Shown here: positions 1 through 7,032 of the stretch, in pieces | Layout of the letters: every line of letters begins with the position of its first letter | Position numbering within the stretch: the first letter of the stretch is position 1 | Virus record (IMG/VR): IMGVR_UViG_3300023184_000530 | Location: 1 to 23,507 of that record | Length of the DNA stretch: 23,507 nt | Source: a virus | Direction: 5' to 3' (one strand) | Notes under the pieces: model-generated | What the model saw: the letters and a program-made list of their open reading frames with translations, nothing else | What the model was told of the DNA's origin: nothing | The model's database searches: none | Program-made: the position numbers and the translations under genes

Positions 1-1
1 A

Positions 2-388
2 ATAGACGATAGAATAAATTCTGCTATTACAGCAGCACCCGGAAGTGTAACTAACGTATCAAATGCTAATTATGGTAACCCAAATTATACTCAAATAAAT
101 TCAATAGGAAGACAATGGATATTTGAATATACTTTAGCTTTATGTAAAGAAATGTTAGGATATATCCGTGGAAAATATCAACAAGTTCCTATCCCAGGTA
201 AAGAAATTTCTCTAAATCAAGGTGATTTAATATCAGCTGCAACAGCAGAAAAAGCTTTACTAATTGAAAGATTAAGAGCATATTTTGATGAAACATCAAG
301 ACAAGCTTTATTAGCAAGAAGAACAGCAGAAAGTGATTCTACTTTAAATGAGCTTGGAAAATCACCTATGCAAATATATATTGGATAA
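2..388 (+). CDS. 13: Neck protein, T4 gp13-like (3' part only)
   Basis: The frame is open from base 2 to the TAA at 386-388, giving 128 residues; the true start lies before the window. An internal ATG at 152 is not the likely start, because upstream codons continue in sensible protein (NYGNPNYTQINSIGRQWIFE). The part seen has KEMLGYIRGKYQQVPIPG followed by a helical, charged tail, which resembles the C-terminal half of T4-like gp13 head-completion/neck proteins as I remember them. In T4, gp13 and gp14 join the filled head to the tail, and here the next gene looks like gp14 with only two bases between stop and start. Naming rests on both this resemblance and gene order, and is probable rather than certain because only a fragment is visible. 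Confidence 0.62.
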   Translation: MDDRINSAITAAPGSVTNVSNANYGNPNYTQINSIGRQWIFEYTLALCKEMLGYIRGKYQQVPIPGKEISLNQGDLISAATAEKALLIERLRAYFDETSRQALLARRTAESDSTLNELGKSPMQIYIG

Positions 389-390
389 GA

Positions 391-912
391 ATGGCACTTT
401 TTGGATCTAGTAGAGATGCTTCATTTCTAAGACGTATGAATAGAGAATTGATGGGAGACATTATTACCCAACAATGTGCTTTTTATAAGTTTAAATTAAA
501 TGAAACAAAAGTAAACATGTATGGTGAAGCAGCAGGAGGAAAATTTTTCGATGGTCCTATTTTATTAAATGCTTTAATTACAGTTAATGGAACTACTTCA
601 CCTACAAGTGAATTAGGAGTAAATTTTGATTGGCCATTACAATTTGCATTTTTAAGAGATGATTTAGTAGATGCTAATTGCCACCCAGAAATAGGAGATG
701 TTTTGTTATATCAAGAAAGTTATTGGGAAATTGACAATACAAATATAACACAATTTTGGGCAGGAAAAGATCCAGACTATCCATATAATAGTGATAATTC
801 TCCTAATCCATTAAATCCAAATTTAGACCAATTTGGATATAGTGTATCTGTAATAGCTGAAGCACATTATATCCCAGGTGATAGAGTTAATATATCTCGC
901 CAAAGATTGTAA
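391..912 (+). CDS. 14: Neck / head-completion protein, T4 gp14-like
   Basis: This 173-residue protein is shorter than T4 gp14 (256 aa) but follows the same plan. A segment near residues 75-95 (NFDWPLQFAFLRDDLVDANC) precedes the block PEIGDVLLYQESYWEIDN (about 99-116), which parallels the GDLIYFPMDNSLFEINWVE block of T4 gp14. A Tyr/Ile-rich C-terminal strand follows, ending ISRQRL. Gp14 acts with gp13 in the neck, where tail and packaged head meet. The gene starts two bases after the gp13-like stop, and its TAA overlaps a promoter-like element that serves the next gene. No signal peptide or membrane segment is seen. The family call is from motif similarity and synteny with gp13 and gp15. Confidence 0.7.
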   Translation: MALFGSSRDASFLRRMNRELMGDIITQQCAFYKFKLNETKVNMYGEAAGGKFFDGPILLNALITVNGTTSPTSELGVNFDWPLQFAFLRDDLVDANCHPEIGDVLLYQESYWEIDNTNITQFWAGKDPDYPYNSDNSPNPLNPNLDQFGYSVSVIAEAHYIPGDRVNISRQRL

Positions 913-925
913 TATTTATAATAAA
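911..925 (+). promoter_or_regulatory. Promoter-like element, copy 1
   Basis: AATATTTATAATAAA overlaps the gp14 stop codon on the left and the GIY-YIG endonuclease ATG on the right. It is identical to the copies before the tube, tape-measure and 84-aa genes. It holds TATAAT on this strand and TATAAATA, the T4 late-promoter octamer, on the other. Because it abuts the ATG, a transcript starting 6-7 bases beyond TATAAT would begin inside the endonuclease gene. It may therefore belong historically to the displaced gp15 gene. Confidence 0.5.
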
Positions 926-1515
926 TGGATAAGACGCTAATTTATTTAGTTACAAATTGTTATGGAGATCCGAATAAAATTTACATAGGTAAAACTAAAA
1001 GTTCACGAAAAGATGATCATGTAAAGACATTTGGTAAACAAATAGAATACTCAATTATAGATGAAGTACAAAGTTTAGATAAAAAATATTGGAAATCATT
1101 AGAGATATTTTGGATTGGATATTTTAAATTTCTGGGTTTTATATTGATGAATAAAAATAAAGGAGGTGGGGGCCCTGATTTTCATTCTGAAGAAACTAAA
1201 GAAAAGATGAGAAAATCTAAACCTTTAATTTTTAGTGAAAAAATGAGAAAACCTAGAAATTTAAATTTTAAAAAAGGTATAAATCATAAATCTCATGGAA
1301 TATTAAAAGGCCCAAGATCTTATGAACATAATGTTAATATAAGAGAAACTCATCTTAAATCAATTTTACAATATGATTTAAAAGATAATTTTATTAAAGA
1401 ATGGAAAGGAATTGTTGAAGCAGAAAAATTTATAAAAGGAGATATAGGAGCATGTTGTAGAGGTAATCAAAAAACATCAGGTGGATTCATCTGGAAATAT
1501 AAAGAAAAGATATGA
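925..1515 (+). CDS. GIY-YIG homing endonuclease (free-standing)
   Basis: 196 residues. The N-terminus has the two GIY-YIG strands (IYLVTN at 6-11 and IYIGKT at 19-24) and the conserved acidic position in KSLEIFWIGYF (Glu60). A DNA-binding tail follows: a NUMOD3-like helix, HSEETKEKMRKSK (87-99), and a NUMOD1/IENR1-like module at about 145-192 (ILQYDLKDNFIKEW, then CCRGNQKTSGGFIWKY). Such enzymes cut a specific site in phage genomes that lack them and spread by repair. The gene sits between gp14 and gp15, a typical intergenic position, and its stop overlaps the start of the next gene (ATGA). There is no sign of a host intron, as neighbouring genes are intact. The family is clear; the cutting site is unknown. 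Confidence 0.9.
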   Translation: MDKTLIYLVTNCYGDPNKIYIGKTKSSRKDDHVKTFGKQIEYSIIDEVQSLDKKYWKSLEIFWIGYFKFLGFILMNKNKGGGGPDFHSEETKEKMRKSKPLIFSEKMRKPRNLNFKKGINHKSHGILKGPRSYEHNVNIRETHLKSILQYDLKDNFIKEWKGIVEAEKFIKGDIGACCRGNQKTSGGFIWKYKEKI

Positions 1516-1985
1516 AACAATCAGAACTTAGACAAATCATTAAAGAAGAATTAATAGTATCTTCTTATGAATTAATGTTTGAGTCTGTAAATCTATCAAA
1601 TCGTTATGATTTTGAACATTCTAGAAAAAATATATGGGTATTTAAAAGTAAAGATAATATTTCATGTTTTATAGTAATAAATCAATCTCTATATAAAGGA
1701 GATAATAAAGCTGAAATTAAATTTGGATGGGTAGATGATGAAGGAGTAAAAAGATATGATAAACCACCAACATATGATGAGAAAATATTTAACACATATA
1801 TCTATATTTTTATTGAAGAAATTTTAAAATATTATAAACAGTATTTTAATGAATTCCATTTAGAAGCAAATGATGATCTTAGATATAGATTATATAGACA
1901 AACTTTGAATAAATTTATAGATAAAAGTAATTTTGAAATTATTGAAAAACCTGAATCTAATACTTTAATTTTAATTACAAAATAA
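1512..1985 (+). CDS. Unknown protein coupled to the homing endonuclease
   Basis: 157 residues, starting inside the endonuclease stop (ATGA), so probably translated by coupling, and ending one base before the gp15-like ATG. The N-terminus, MKQSELRQIIKEEL, resembles a short charged helix I recall at the start of many T4-like phage proteins. The rest is a mixed alpha/beta domain: strands near 40-60 (IWVFKSKDNISCFIVIN), a helix near 96-112, and a C-terminal segment (LRYRLYRQTLNKFIDKS) ending in a strand LILITK. That last part faintly recalls GNAT acetyltransferase C-termini, but no acetyl-CoA loop (Q/RxxGxG/A) is visible. It could be cargo of the mobile endonuclease unit or a resident gene behind which the endonuclease landed. 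I do not assign a function. Confidence 0.75.
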   Translation: MKQSELRQIIKEELIVSSYELMFESVNLSNRYDFEHSRKNIWVFKSKDNISCFIVINQSLYKGDNKAEIKFGWVDDEGVKRYDKPPTYDEKIFNTYIYIFIEEILKYYKQYFNEFHLEANDDLRYRLYRQTLNKFIDKSNFEIIEKPESNTLILITK

Positions 1986-1986
1986 A

Positions 1987-2847
1987 ATGGCAACAAGAGG
2001 TAGAAAACCAATTCCTAAAACACAAAAGGAACTTTTAACCAACGATCAAAAACCGTTTGTTGAAAATGGTAATCCTAATTTAGCCAACTCTATAAACAGA
2101 GGAAATCAAGTTTCTTTCAATGGAGATACAACAAAACCATTTTCTATTGGTATTCAAGATATAGATGAATCTATATTTTATTACTTTGAAAATGTGATTA
2201 AACCATTCGTTATTCAAAATGGGGAAAGATTAAAAGTACCTGTTATCTATGGTTCACCTGAAAAATGGAAATCATTTCAAAAAGATGGTTATTATAGAGA
2301 TGCTCAAGGGAGAATTATGATGCCTATCATTATGATTAAGAGAGATAGTATTGATAAAGTGAGAACTATAGCAAATAAATTAGATGCTAATAACCCACAT
2401 AATATTTCTGTTTCTAAAAAAAATTATAGTGCTAAAAATTCATATGATAACTTTGATGTATTAAATAACGTAAGACCAGAAAGAGTAAGTTACGCTGTTG
2501 TAGTACCTGATTATGTAATGGTAACTTATAGTTGTGCTATAAATACTTATTATATAGAACAATTAAATAAAATTGTAGAAGCAATAGGATATGCTTCTGA
2601 TTCATACTGGGGAAATCCAGAAAGATTTCAATTTAAAGCAATGATTGATTCTTTCAATATGAAAACAGAAATTTCTGATGCTGAAGAAAGAACAGTAAGT
2701 AGTACTTTTACTTTAAAATTAAATGGTTATATAATACCAGATGTGTTACAAAAAGATGTAACATCATTAAAAAAATTAGGAGATAAAACAAGAATAATAG
2801 TAACAGAACAAATAGAAGGAGAAACACCTTCATCAATTGAACCATAA
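1987..2847 (+). CDS. 15: Tail terminator / sheath stabiliser, T4 gp15-like
   Basis: 286 residues, close to T4 gp15 (272 aa). Matching blocks in order are RLKVPVIYGSPEKWK (about 82-96; T4 has a VPITYAS-type block), PIIMIKRD (about 114-121), and a long segment from about 173. That segment includes VMVTYSCAINTYYIEQLNKI, a dispensable-looking PERFQF loop, and TVSSTFTLKLNGYIIPDV near 237-254, equivalent to the WSLTFEVNGWMYPP end of the T4 domain. Gp15 caps the finished tail tube and sheath and binds the neck. The first 45 residues are basic and low in order. In T4, genes 16 and 17 (terminase) follow gp15; here a small coiled-coil gene and the sheath gene follow instead. Confidence 0.75.
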   Translation: MATRGRKPIPKTQKELLTNDQKPFVENGNPNLANSINRGNQVSFNGDTTKPFSIGIQDIDESIFYYFENVIKPFVIQNGERLKVPVIYGSPEKWKSFQKDGYYRDAQGRIMMPIIMIKRDSIDKVRTIANKLDANNPHNISVSKKNYSAKNSYDNFDVLNNVRPERVSYAVVVPDYVMVTYSCAINTYYIEQLNKIVEAIGYASDSYWGNPERFQFKAMIDSFNMKTEISDAEERTVSSTFTLKLNGYIIPDVLQKDVTSLKKLGDKTRIIVTEQIEGETPSSIEP

Positions 2848-2872
2848 TTAATAATAACTAAAAATCAAATCT

Positions 2873-3118
2873 ATGACAGTAAAATTAAAAACAGAAGAAA
2901 TTGAAAAATTAAAATCAATTCAAGAAAAATCACTCCAATTGATAGAAAAATTTGGATTAAATGAATTAAAAATTCAAGAATTCCTTTTACAAAAAGAATT
3001 TTTGAAAGAAGAATTGAAACAGTTACGCGCAGAAGAAAACGAAATTGGTACAGCTCTTCAATTAATTTATGGAAGTGGAGCTATCAATTTAGAAAAAGGA
3101 GAATTTACAAGCGCTTAA
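2873..3118 (+). CDS. Small coiled-coil protein of unknown function
   Basis: 81 residues. Residues 5-60 form one long amphipathic, Lys/Glu/Leu-rich helix suited to a coiled coil, and the C-terminus is YGSGAINLEKGEF, a short Gly-rich turn plus strand. I recall small proteins of this shape in other environmental phages, usually unannotated. There is no membrane segment or signal peptide. The ATG at 2873 is the first in frame and follows AAATCT, the same bases that precede the gp26-like gene start at 6304. It lies between the tail terminator and the sheath, where T4 has the terminase genes. A small structural or assembly role is possible, but nothing in the sequence proves one. Confidence 0.7.
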   Translation: MTVKLKTEEIEKLKSIQEKSLQLIEKFGLNELKIQEFLLQKEFLKEELKQLRAEENEIGTALQLIYGSGAINLEKGEFTSA

Positions 3119-3137
3119 TATTTTAAAATATCTTACC

Positions 3138-3151
3138 ATATTTATAATAAA
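3138..3151 (+). promoter_or_regulatory. Promoter-like element, copy 2 (sheath gene)
   Basis: ATATTTATAATAAA, preceded by ACC, ends 15 bases before the sheath ATG. A start of transcription 6-7 bases beyond TATAAT would leave a leader of roughly 10 bases. It is the same element as at 4891, 7315 and 9546, minus the first A. Confidence 0.55.
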
Positions 3152-3166
3152 ACATAAACAACTAAA

Positions 3167-4876
3167 ATGGCAGAAACATTAATATCACCAGGTGTCTTAG
3201 CAAGAGAAAACGATTCATCTTTTGTATCTAAAAGACCAGTTACAGTAGGAGCAGCAATTATTGGACCAACAGTTAAAGGTCCAGTTGAAGTCCCAACAGT
3301 AGTTACATCATATAGTGAATATACAAATAAATTTGGTAGTACATTTGTAAGTGGAGGAATAAATGATTCTACTACTTACTCTTATTTTACATCAATAGCA
3401 GCATATAATTATTTCATCAATGGTGGAAAATCATTATTAGTAGCTAGAGTAGTAACAGGATCTTATACATTCGCTTCAAGTTCAGCAGCTTCGAATTTAT
3501 TTACTTCTAATTCAGTTGTTTTTGAAACTTTATCTAAGGGTACAGTAATGAACAGTGCATGTACTGAAGTTAGTGGTGCATTATTAGCTAGTGGTTCAGC
3601 AGATAACGTAAGATGGCAAATTGTAAATTCAAACACAGCATCTGGAACATTCGACTTATTAGTTAGAAGAGGAGATGATAATACATTAACACCAACAGTA
3701 TTAGAAACATTTACAGGTTTATCATTAGATCCAAATTCAACAAATTATGTATCTCGTGTTATTGGTGATCAAACAGAAAATTACAATTCAACAAATATAC
3801 AAATTGAAACTAGTGGTTCATTTTCTAATAAATCGAATTATATTAGAGTAAAAACAGTAAATTACACTACACCAAATTATTTCGATAATAACGGAGTAGC
3901 TAAAAGTATATATACAGGTTCATTACCTGTTAATGCAAGTGGATCATTTGGTGGAGCAACAGGAACTATAAAAGGTGGAGCTAATTTTTACCAAAATATT
4001 TCAAGTACTGATACTCAAGGTTTAACAGGTGGATGTTATACTAACATGATTAACTTGTTAGCTAATACAGATGATTATAAATTCAACGTATTATTAACTC
4101 CTGGATTATATGATGCTGATTTTGCAAGTCAAGTTAGCTCAATTATAACTAATACTCAAAATAGAGGAGATAATATTTATATATTAGACCCAGTAGCTTA
4201 TGCTAAAACAATAACAGCAGTAGTAGGACAAGCAGCAACAAGAAATACTTCATACGCTGCATCTTATTGGCCATGGTGTCAAATTATTGATCCAGGAACA
4301 GGAAATCAAGTTTGGGTACCAGCATCAACAGTAATAGCAGGAGTATATGCTTATAACGATTCAGTAGCAGAACCTTGGTTCGCACCAGCAGGTATTAATA
4401 GAGGTGGTTTATCTCAAGTAATTAGAGTAGAACAAAAATTATCTCAAGCTAATCGTGATACTTTATATAATGGAAAAGTAAATCCAATTGCAACATTTCC
4501 TGGAGTAGGAATAGTAGTTTATGGACAGAAAACATTACAAACTAGAGCATCAGCTTTAGATAGAGTAAATGTTAGACGTTTATTGATTGAATTGAAATCT
4601 TATATTTCTCAAGTATCAAATAACTTAGTATTCGAAAATAACACAATAGCTACAAGAAATCAATTCTTAGCAGCAGTGAATCCATTCTTAACAAGTGTAC
4701 AACAACGTCAAGGTTTATATGCTTATAAAGTGAAAATGGATGACACTAATAATACAGGAGATACTATTGATAGACAAGAATTAATAGGTCAAATTTATAT
4801 TCAACCAGCTAAAACAATTGAATTTATTTATCTTGACTTTAATATTACACCAACTGGAGCTACTTTCCCAGCGTAA
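3167..4876 (+). CDS. 18: Tail sheath protein, T4 gp18-like
   Basis: 569 residues, against 659 in T4 gp18. The N-terminus SPGVLARENDSSF is the usual sheath opening (PGV..xE.D.S). The middle, about 90-290, is Ser/Thr/Asn-rich and variable, matching the surface-exposed domains. The C-terminal third is the conserved core: INRGGL near 409, then a block around 500-560 with DDTNNTGDTIDRQELIG and PAKTIEFIYLDFNITPTGA. This closely follows the T4 C-terminus (ETNNTPQVIDRNEF, KPARSINYITLNF, ATGADF). The protein forms the contractile cylinder around the tail tube. The gene has its own promoter-like element and is followed by the tube gene with its own copy, so the two major tail proteins can be made at high, separate levels. 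Confidence 0.95.
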   Translation: MAETLISPGVLARENDSSFVSKRPVTVGAAIIGPTVKGPVEVPTVVTSYSEYTNKFGSTFVSGGINDSTTYSYFTSIAAYNYFINGGKSLLVARVVTGSYTFASSSAASNLFTSNSVVFETLSKGTVMNSACTEVSGALLASGSADNVRWQIVNSNTASGTFDLLVRRGDDNTLTPTVLETFTGLSLDPNSTNYVSRVIGDQTENYNSTNIQIETSGSFSNKSNYIRVKTVNYTTPNYFDNNGVAKSIYTGSLPVNASGSFGGATGTIKGGANFYQNISSTDTQGLTGGCYTNMINLLANTDDYKFNVLLTPGLYDADFASQVSSIITNTQNRGDNIYILDPVAYAKTITAVVGQAATRNTSYAASYWPWCQIIDPGTGNQVWVPASTVIAGVYAYNDSVAEPWFAPAGINRGGLSQVIRVEQKLSQANRDTLYNGKVNPIATFPGVGIVVYGQKTLQTRASALDRVNVRRLLIELKSYISQVSNNLVFENNTIATRNQFLAAVNPFLTSVQQRQGLYAYKVKMDDTNNTGDTIDRQELIGQIYIQPAKTIEFIYLDFNITPTGATFPA

Positions 4877-4890
4877 TTTTTTAGAAATAT

Positions 4891-4905
4891 AATATTTATA
4901 ATAAA
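4891..4905 (+). promoter_or_regulatory. Promoter-like element, copy 3 (tube gene)
   Basis: AATATTTATAATAAA, an exact match to copies at 911, 7315 and 9546, ends 11 bases before the tube ATG in the 40-base gap after the sheath gene. There is no Shine-Dalgarno sequence between it and the ATG, only A-rich DNA. Confidence 0.55.
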
Positions 4906-4916
4906 ACAAAATAAAA

Positions 4917-5405
4917 ATGGCAATATTAGATCCAAACGAAATATTTTTTACAGCATTTGAACCTACATTAAAGAACCGATTCATAATGTATGTAGATGGA
5001 ATCCCATCTTACATCATTAAGAAAGTAGGAGCTGTTGGTGTAACAATGGATGAAATTAAATTAAACCACATCAACATTTACCGTAAAATTAAAGGTAAAG
5101 CGATTTGGGATGATGTTGAAATGACATTATTTAACCCTATTACTCCATCAGGTGCTCAAGCAGTAATGGAATGGGTACGTTTACATCACGAATCTGTAAC
5201 AGGAAGAGATGGATATTCAGATTTCTATAAGAAAGATGTTACTATCAACGTTCTAGGACCAGTTGGTGATATCGTTGGAGAATGGATCTTAAAAGGTGCA
5301 TTTATTAAATCAGCTAAATTTGGTGATTATTCTTGGGATGATGAAAACGCAGCACAAGAAATTACAGTAAACTTAGGAATGGATTATTGTATTCTCAATT
5401 TTTGA
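4917..5405 (+). CDS. 19: Tail tube protein, T4 gp19-like
   Basis: 162 residues, almost the length of T4 gp19 (163). It shows the T4_gp19 tail-tube family pattern: NRFIMYVDGIPSYIIKKV (about 21-38), the IYRKIKGKAIWDDVEMTL strand pair (about 55-72), and a C-terminal EITVNLGMDYC strand (about 149-159). This protein stacks in rings to make the inner tube through which DNA passes. The gene follows the sheath, as in T4, and is followed by a perfect 11-bp terminator hairpin, so the transcript made from the element at 4891 would be a short message for this abundant protein. The codons look ordinary for the window, with somewhat more C-ending codons than neighbours, which fits high expression. Confidence 0.93.
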   Translation: MAILDPNEIFFTAFEPTLKNRFIMYVDGIPSYIIKKVGAVGVTMDEIKLNHINIYRKIKGKAIWDDVEMTLFNPITPSGAQAVMEWVRLHHESVTGRDGYSDFYKKDVTINVLGPVGDIVGEWILKGAFIKSAKFGDYSWDDENAAQEITVNLGMDYCILNF

Positions 5406-5437
5406 GGATACAGTTATCTACTCCGTGATCTTACAAG

Positions 5438-5469
5438 AATGTCCGATATTTATTATCGGACATTTTTTT
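5438..5469 (+). terminator. Rho-independent terminator after the tube gene
   Basis: A perfect 11-bp stem (AATGTCCGATA at 5438-5448 with TATCGGACATT at 5454-5464) and a 5-base loop TTTAT are followed by a T run through 5469. It begins 33 bases after the tube stop codon. It insulates the tube message from the homing endonuclease gene behind it, whose ATG lies 9 bases after the T run. Confidence 0.92.
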
Positions 5470-5477
5470 ATCATATT

Positions 5478-6236
5478 ATGAAAAACGCGGAAAAATTAAT
5501 TCAAGAAAAATATAATGGGGTATATCCAATATGTGGATGTGGTTGTGAAGAAAAAACAGTTTATGATTATAATTCAAAGGATTTTGGAAAATTTAAAAGG
5601 GGACATCAAACCCGAGTAAATAAAAATTATTTTGGAGATCCTAAAAATCCAAAACGAGTAGAAAAAATTAAGTCAACACGTAAAGCTAAATTTGCTTCTG
5701 GTGAATATAACCATGTGTTAAATGCTGTAAAAGAAAATCGTAAAAACCCTGAGTTAGGTAAAAATATATCTAAAGGCGCTAAAGGTATCCCTAAACCTAA
5801 ACCCGAAGGATTTGGTATAGGAAGAAAACACTCAGAAAAAACCAAAGAAAAAATGAGTGAATCTGCTATTGAAAGGATACTAGAAACAGATCAAAATCAC
5901 ACTTCTAAATTAGAAAAAGAATTTGCATTAATATTAGATAATTTGAAAATAAAATACACCCAATGGTTTTATGCTAAAGATATTAAAGCTTTTTATGATT
6001 TTTATATTCCATTAAAAAATACTATAATCGAAGTAGATGGAGATTTTTGGCATTGTAACCCAAGTAGCAAATTTTCAGATCCAAAATATGATAGTCAAAA
6101 GAAAAATCTTAAACGTGATCAAATTAAAAATCAATGGGTTAAAGATAACGGTTTTAAATTACTTAGATTTTGGGAAACTGATATTAACAATAATCCACAA
6201 CAAATAATAGAAATACTTAAACAAGAGCTTACTTAA
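5478..6236 (+). CDS. Homing endonuclease, NUMOD3 plus Vsr-like (EDxHD-type) nuclease
   Basis: 252 residues from the ATG at 5478. The frame can be extended to an ATG at 5439, but that start lies inside the terminator stem, so 5478 is preferred. An N-terminal Cys/His cluster (Cys19, Cys21, Cys23, then RGH at 41-43) looks like the small zinc-binding module common in these enzymes. A NUMOD3 helix, GIGRKHSEKTKEKMSESA, spans 113-130. The nuclease domain at 143-250 has LEKEF, FYDFYIP (Asp174), IEVDGDFWH (Glu185, Asp187, His192), KRDQ (Asp214) and LLRFWETDI. This arrangement matches Vsr/PD-(D/E)XK-related free-standing homing enzymes such as I-Bth0305I. It sits between tube and chaperone genes. With no strong promoter between terminator and ATG, expression is probably by read-through. 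Confidence 0.87.
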   Translation: MKNAEKLIQEKYNGVYPICGCGCEEKTVYDYNSKDFGKFKRGHQTRVNKNYFGDPKNPKRVEKIKSTRKAKFASGEYNHVLNAVKENRKNPELGKNISKGAKGIPKPKPEGFGIGRKHSEKTKEKMSESAIERILETDQNHTSKLEKEFALILDNLKIKYTQWFYAKDIKAFYDFYIPLKNTIIEVDGDFWHCNPSSKFSDPKYDSQKKNLKRDQIKNQWVKDNGFKLLRFWETDINNNPQQIIEILKQELT

Positions 6237-6260
6237 ACTTGGATAGGTTCTCTTTTTTTT
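6223..6260 (+). terminator. Possible weak terminator after the second endonuclease
   Basis: An eight-T run (6253-6260) follows a poor hairpin: AAGAG at 6223-6227 could pair with CTCTT at 6250-6254, and AAC-T with GGTT inside. The stem is broken and overlaps the end of the coding region. The T run is the main reason to list it. Confidence 0.25.
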
Positions 6261-6262
6261 GT

Positions 6263-6275
6263 ATATTTATATACG
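6263..6275 (+). promoter_or_regulatory. Diverged promoter-like element before the gp26-like gene
   Basis: ATATTTATATACG resembles the repeated element in its first eight bases, then diverges from ATAATAAA. It ends 28 bases before the ATG at 6304, farther than the other copies. It follows directly on the T run, as expected for a fresh start of transcription after the inserted endonuclease. Confidence 0.3.
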
Positions 6276-6303
6276 AACAAATAAGTTACAATAAATAAAA
6301 TCT

Positions 6304-7032
6304 ATGGAACCTACAAAACATGACTTCCCAACCGAAGTAATCGATTTACCATCAAAAGGCTTAATTTACCCTGAAACTAGTCCTCTATCAAGTGGAAAAG
6401 TAGAAATGAAATATATGGGAGCATTAGAAGAAGATATTCTAACTAACCAATCATATATTGCTAATGGAACAGTTTTAGATAAACTATTCCAATCATTAAT
6501 TGTATCACCTATCACATACAGTGATTTAGTTGTAGGAGATAAGAATGCAATTATGGTTGCAGCACGTGTTTTAGGATATGGTAAAGATTATACATTCGAA
6601 ATTGATGGAGTAGAACATACAGTAGATTTATCTAAAATAGATAATAAACCATTTGATATGCCAACTAAAGGAGTAAATGAATTTTCTTATACTCTACCAT
6701 CTACTAACGTAAATATCACTTATAAAATTTTAACTCATGGTGATGAGCAAAAGATACAAGCAGAATTAGATGGTCTTAAAAAAATTAATAGAAACGGTTC
6801 TCCTGAGCTGTCTACTCGTCTTAAATATATGATTACATCAGTGGATGGAAAACGAGAAGGAAAAGATATTCGAGAGTTTGTAGATAAACGACTGTTAGCT
6901 CGTGATTCACGCGAGCTAAGAAAACATATTAGAGAAACACAGCCAGACGTAGATCTGACTTTTTTTCCCGAAGACGGTTCAACTCGAATCGATATACCAG
7001 TTGGGGTTAAGTTTTTTTGGCCTGACTTCTAG
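6304..7032 (+). CDS. T4 gp26-like baseplate protein / tail assembly chaperone (short form)
   Basis: 242 residues. The opening EVIDLPSKGLIYPE, then KVEMKYMGALEEDILTNQSYI (about 32-52) and GDKNAIMVAARVLGYGKDY (about 78-96), recalls the T4 baseplate gp26 family (PF12322) and related tail proteins that start with a 'PSKG..Y' motif. No signal peptide or membrane span is visible. The position decides the likely role. It lies between tube and tape measure, and its end overlaps a second frame, as in gpG/gpGT-type tail assembly chaperones that coat the tape measure before tube polymerisation. The stop TAG is at 7030-7032, after an in-frame run AAG TTT TTT TGG. If ribosomes slip there, a ~335-residue long form is made. 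Gp26 homology and the chaperone role are both inferred, not shown. Confidence 0.68.
   Translation: MEPTKHDFPTEVIDLPSKGLIYPETSPLSSGKVEMKYMGALEEDILTNQSYIANGTVLDKLFQSLIVSPITYSDLVVGDKNAIMVAARVLGYGKDYTFEIDGVEHTVDLSKIDNKPFDMPTKGVNEFSYTLPSTNVNITYKILTHGDEQKIQAELDGLKKINRNGSPELSTRLKYMITSVDGKREGKDIREFVDKRLLARDSRELRKHIRETQPDVDLTFFPEDGSTRIDIPVGVKFFWPDF

Noticed and set aside
152-388. A separate 78-residue gene starting at the ATG at 152
   Set aside because: The frame is open back to base 2 with sensible protein sequence, so this ATG is an internal Met of a gene cut by the window edge.
925-1985. A group I intron carrying the GIY-YIG gene
   Set aside because: gp14 and gp15 flank it as complete genes, and no split reading frame or conserved intron pairing was seen. 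It is an intergenic endonuclease.
4781-4984. Minus-strand open frames (for example at 4781, 5627, 7815, 8199, 12694, 13236, 13653, 19016, 19280, 21243)
   Set aside because: All lie opposite strongly supported plus-strand genes, show Cys/Leu/Ser-rich shadow composition, and have no motif or promoter.
5439-5477. An upstream ATG for the second endonuclease
   Set aside because: It lies within the terminator stem-loop, and the 13 extra residues (MSDIYYRTFFYHI) are just the translated hairpin and T run; 5478 is better.
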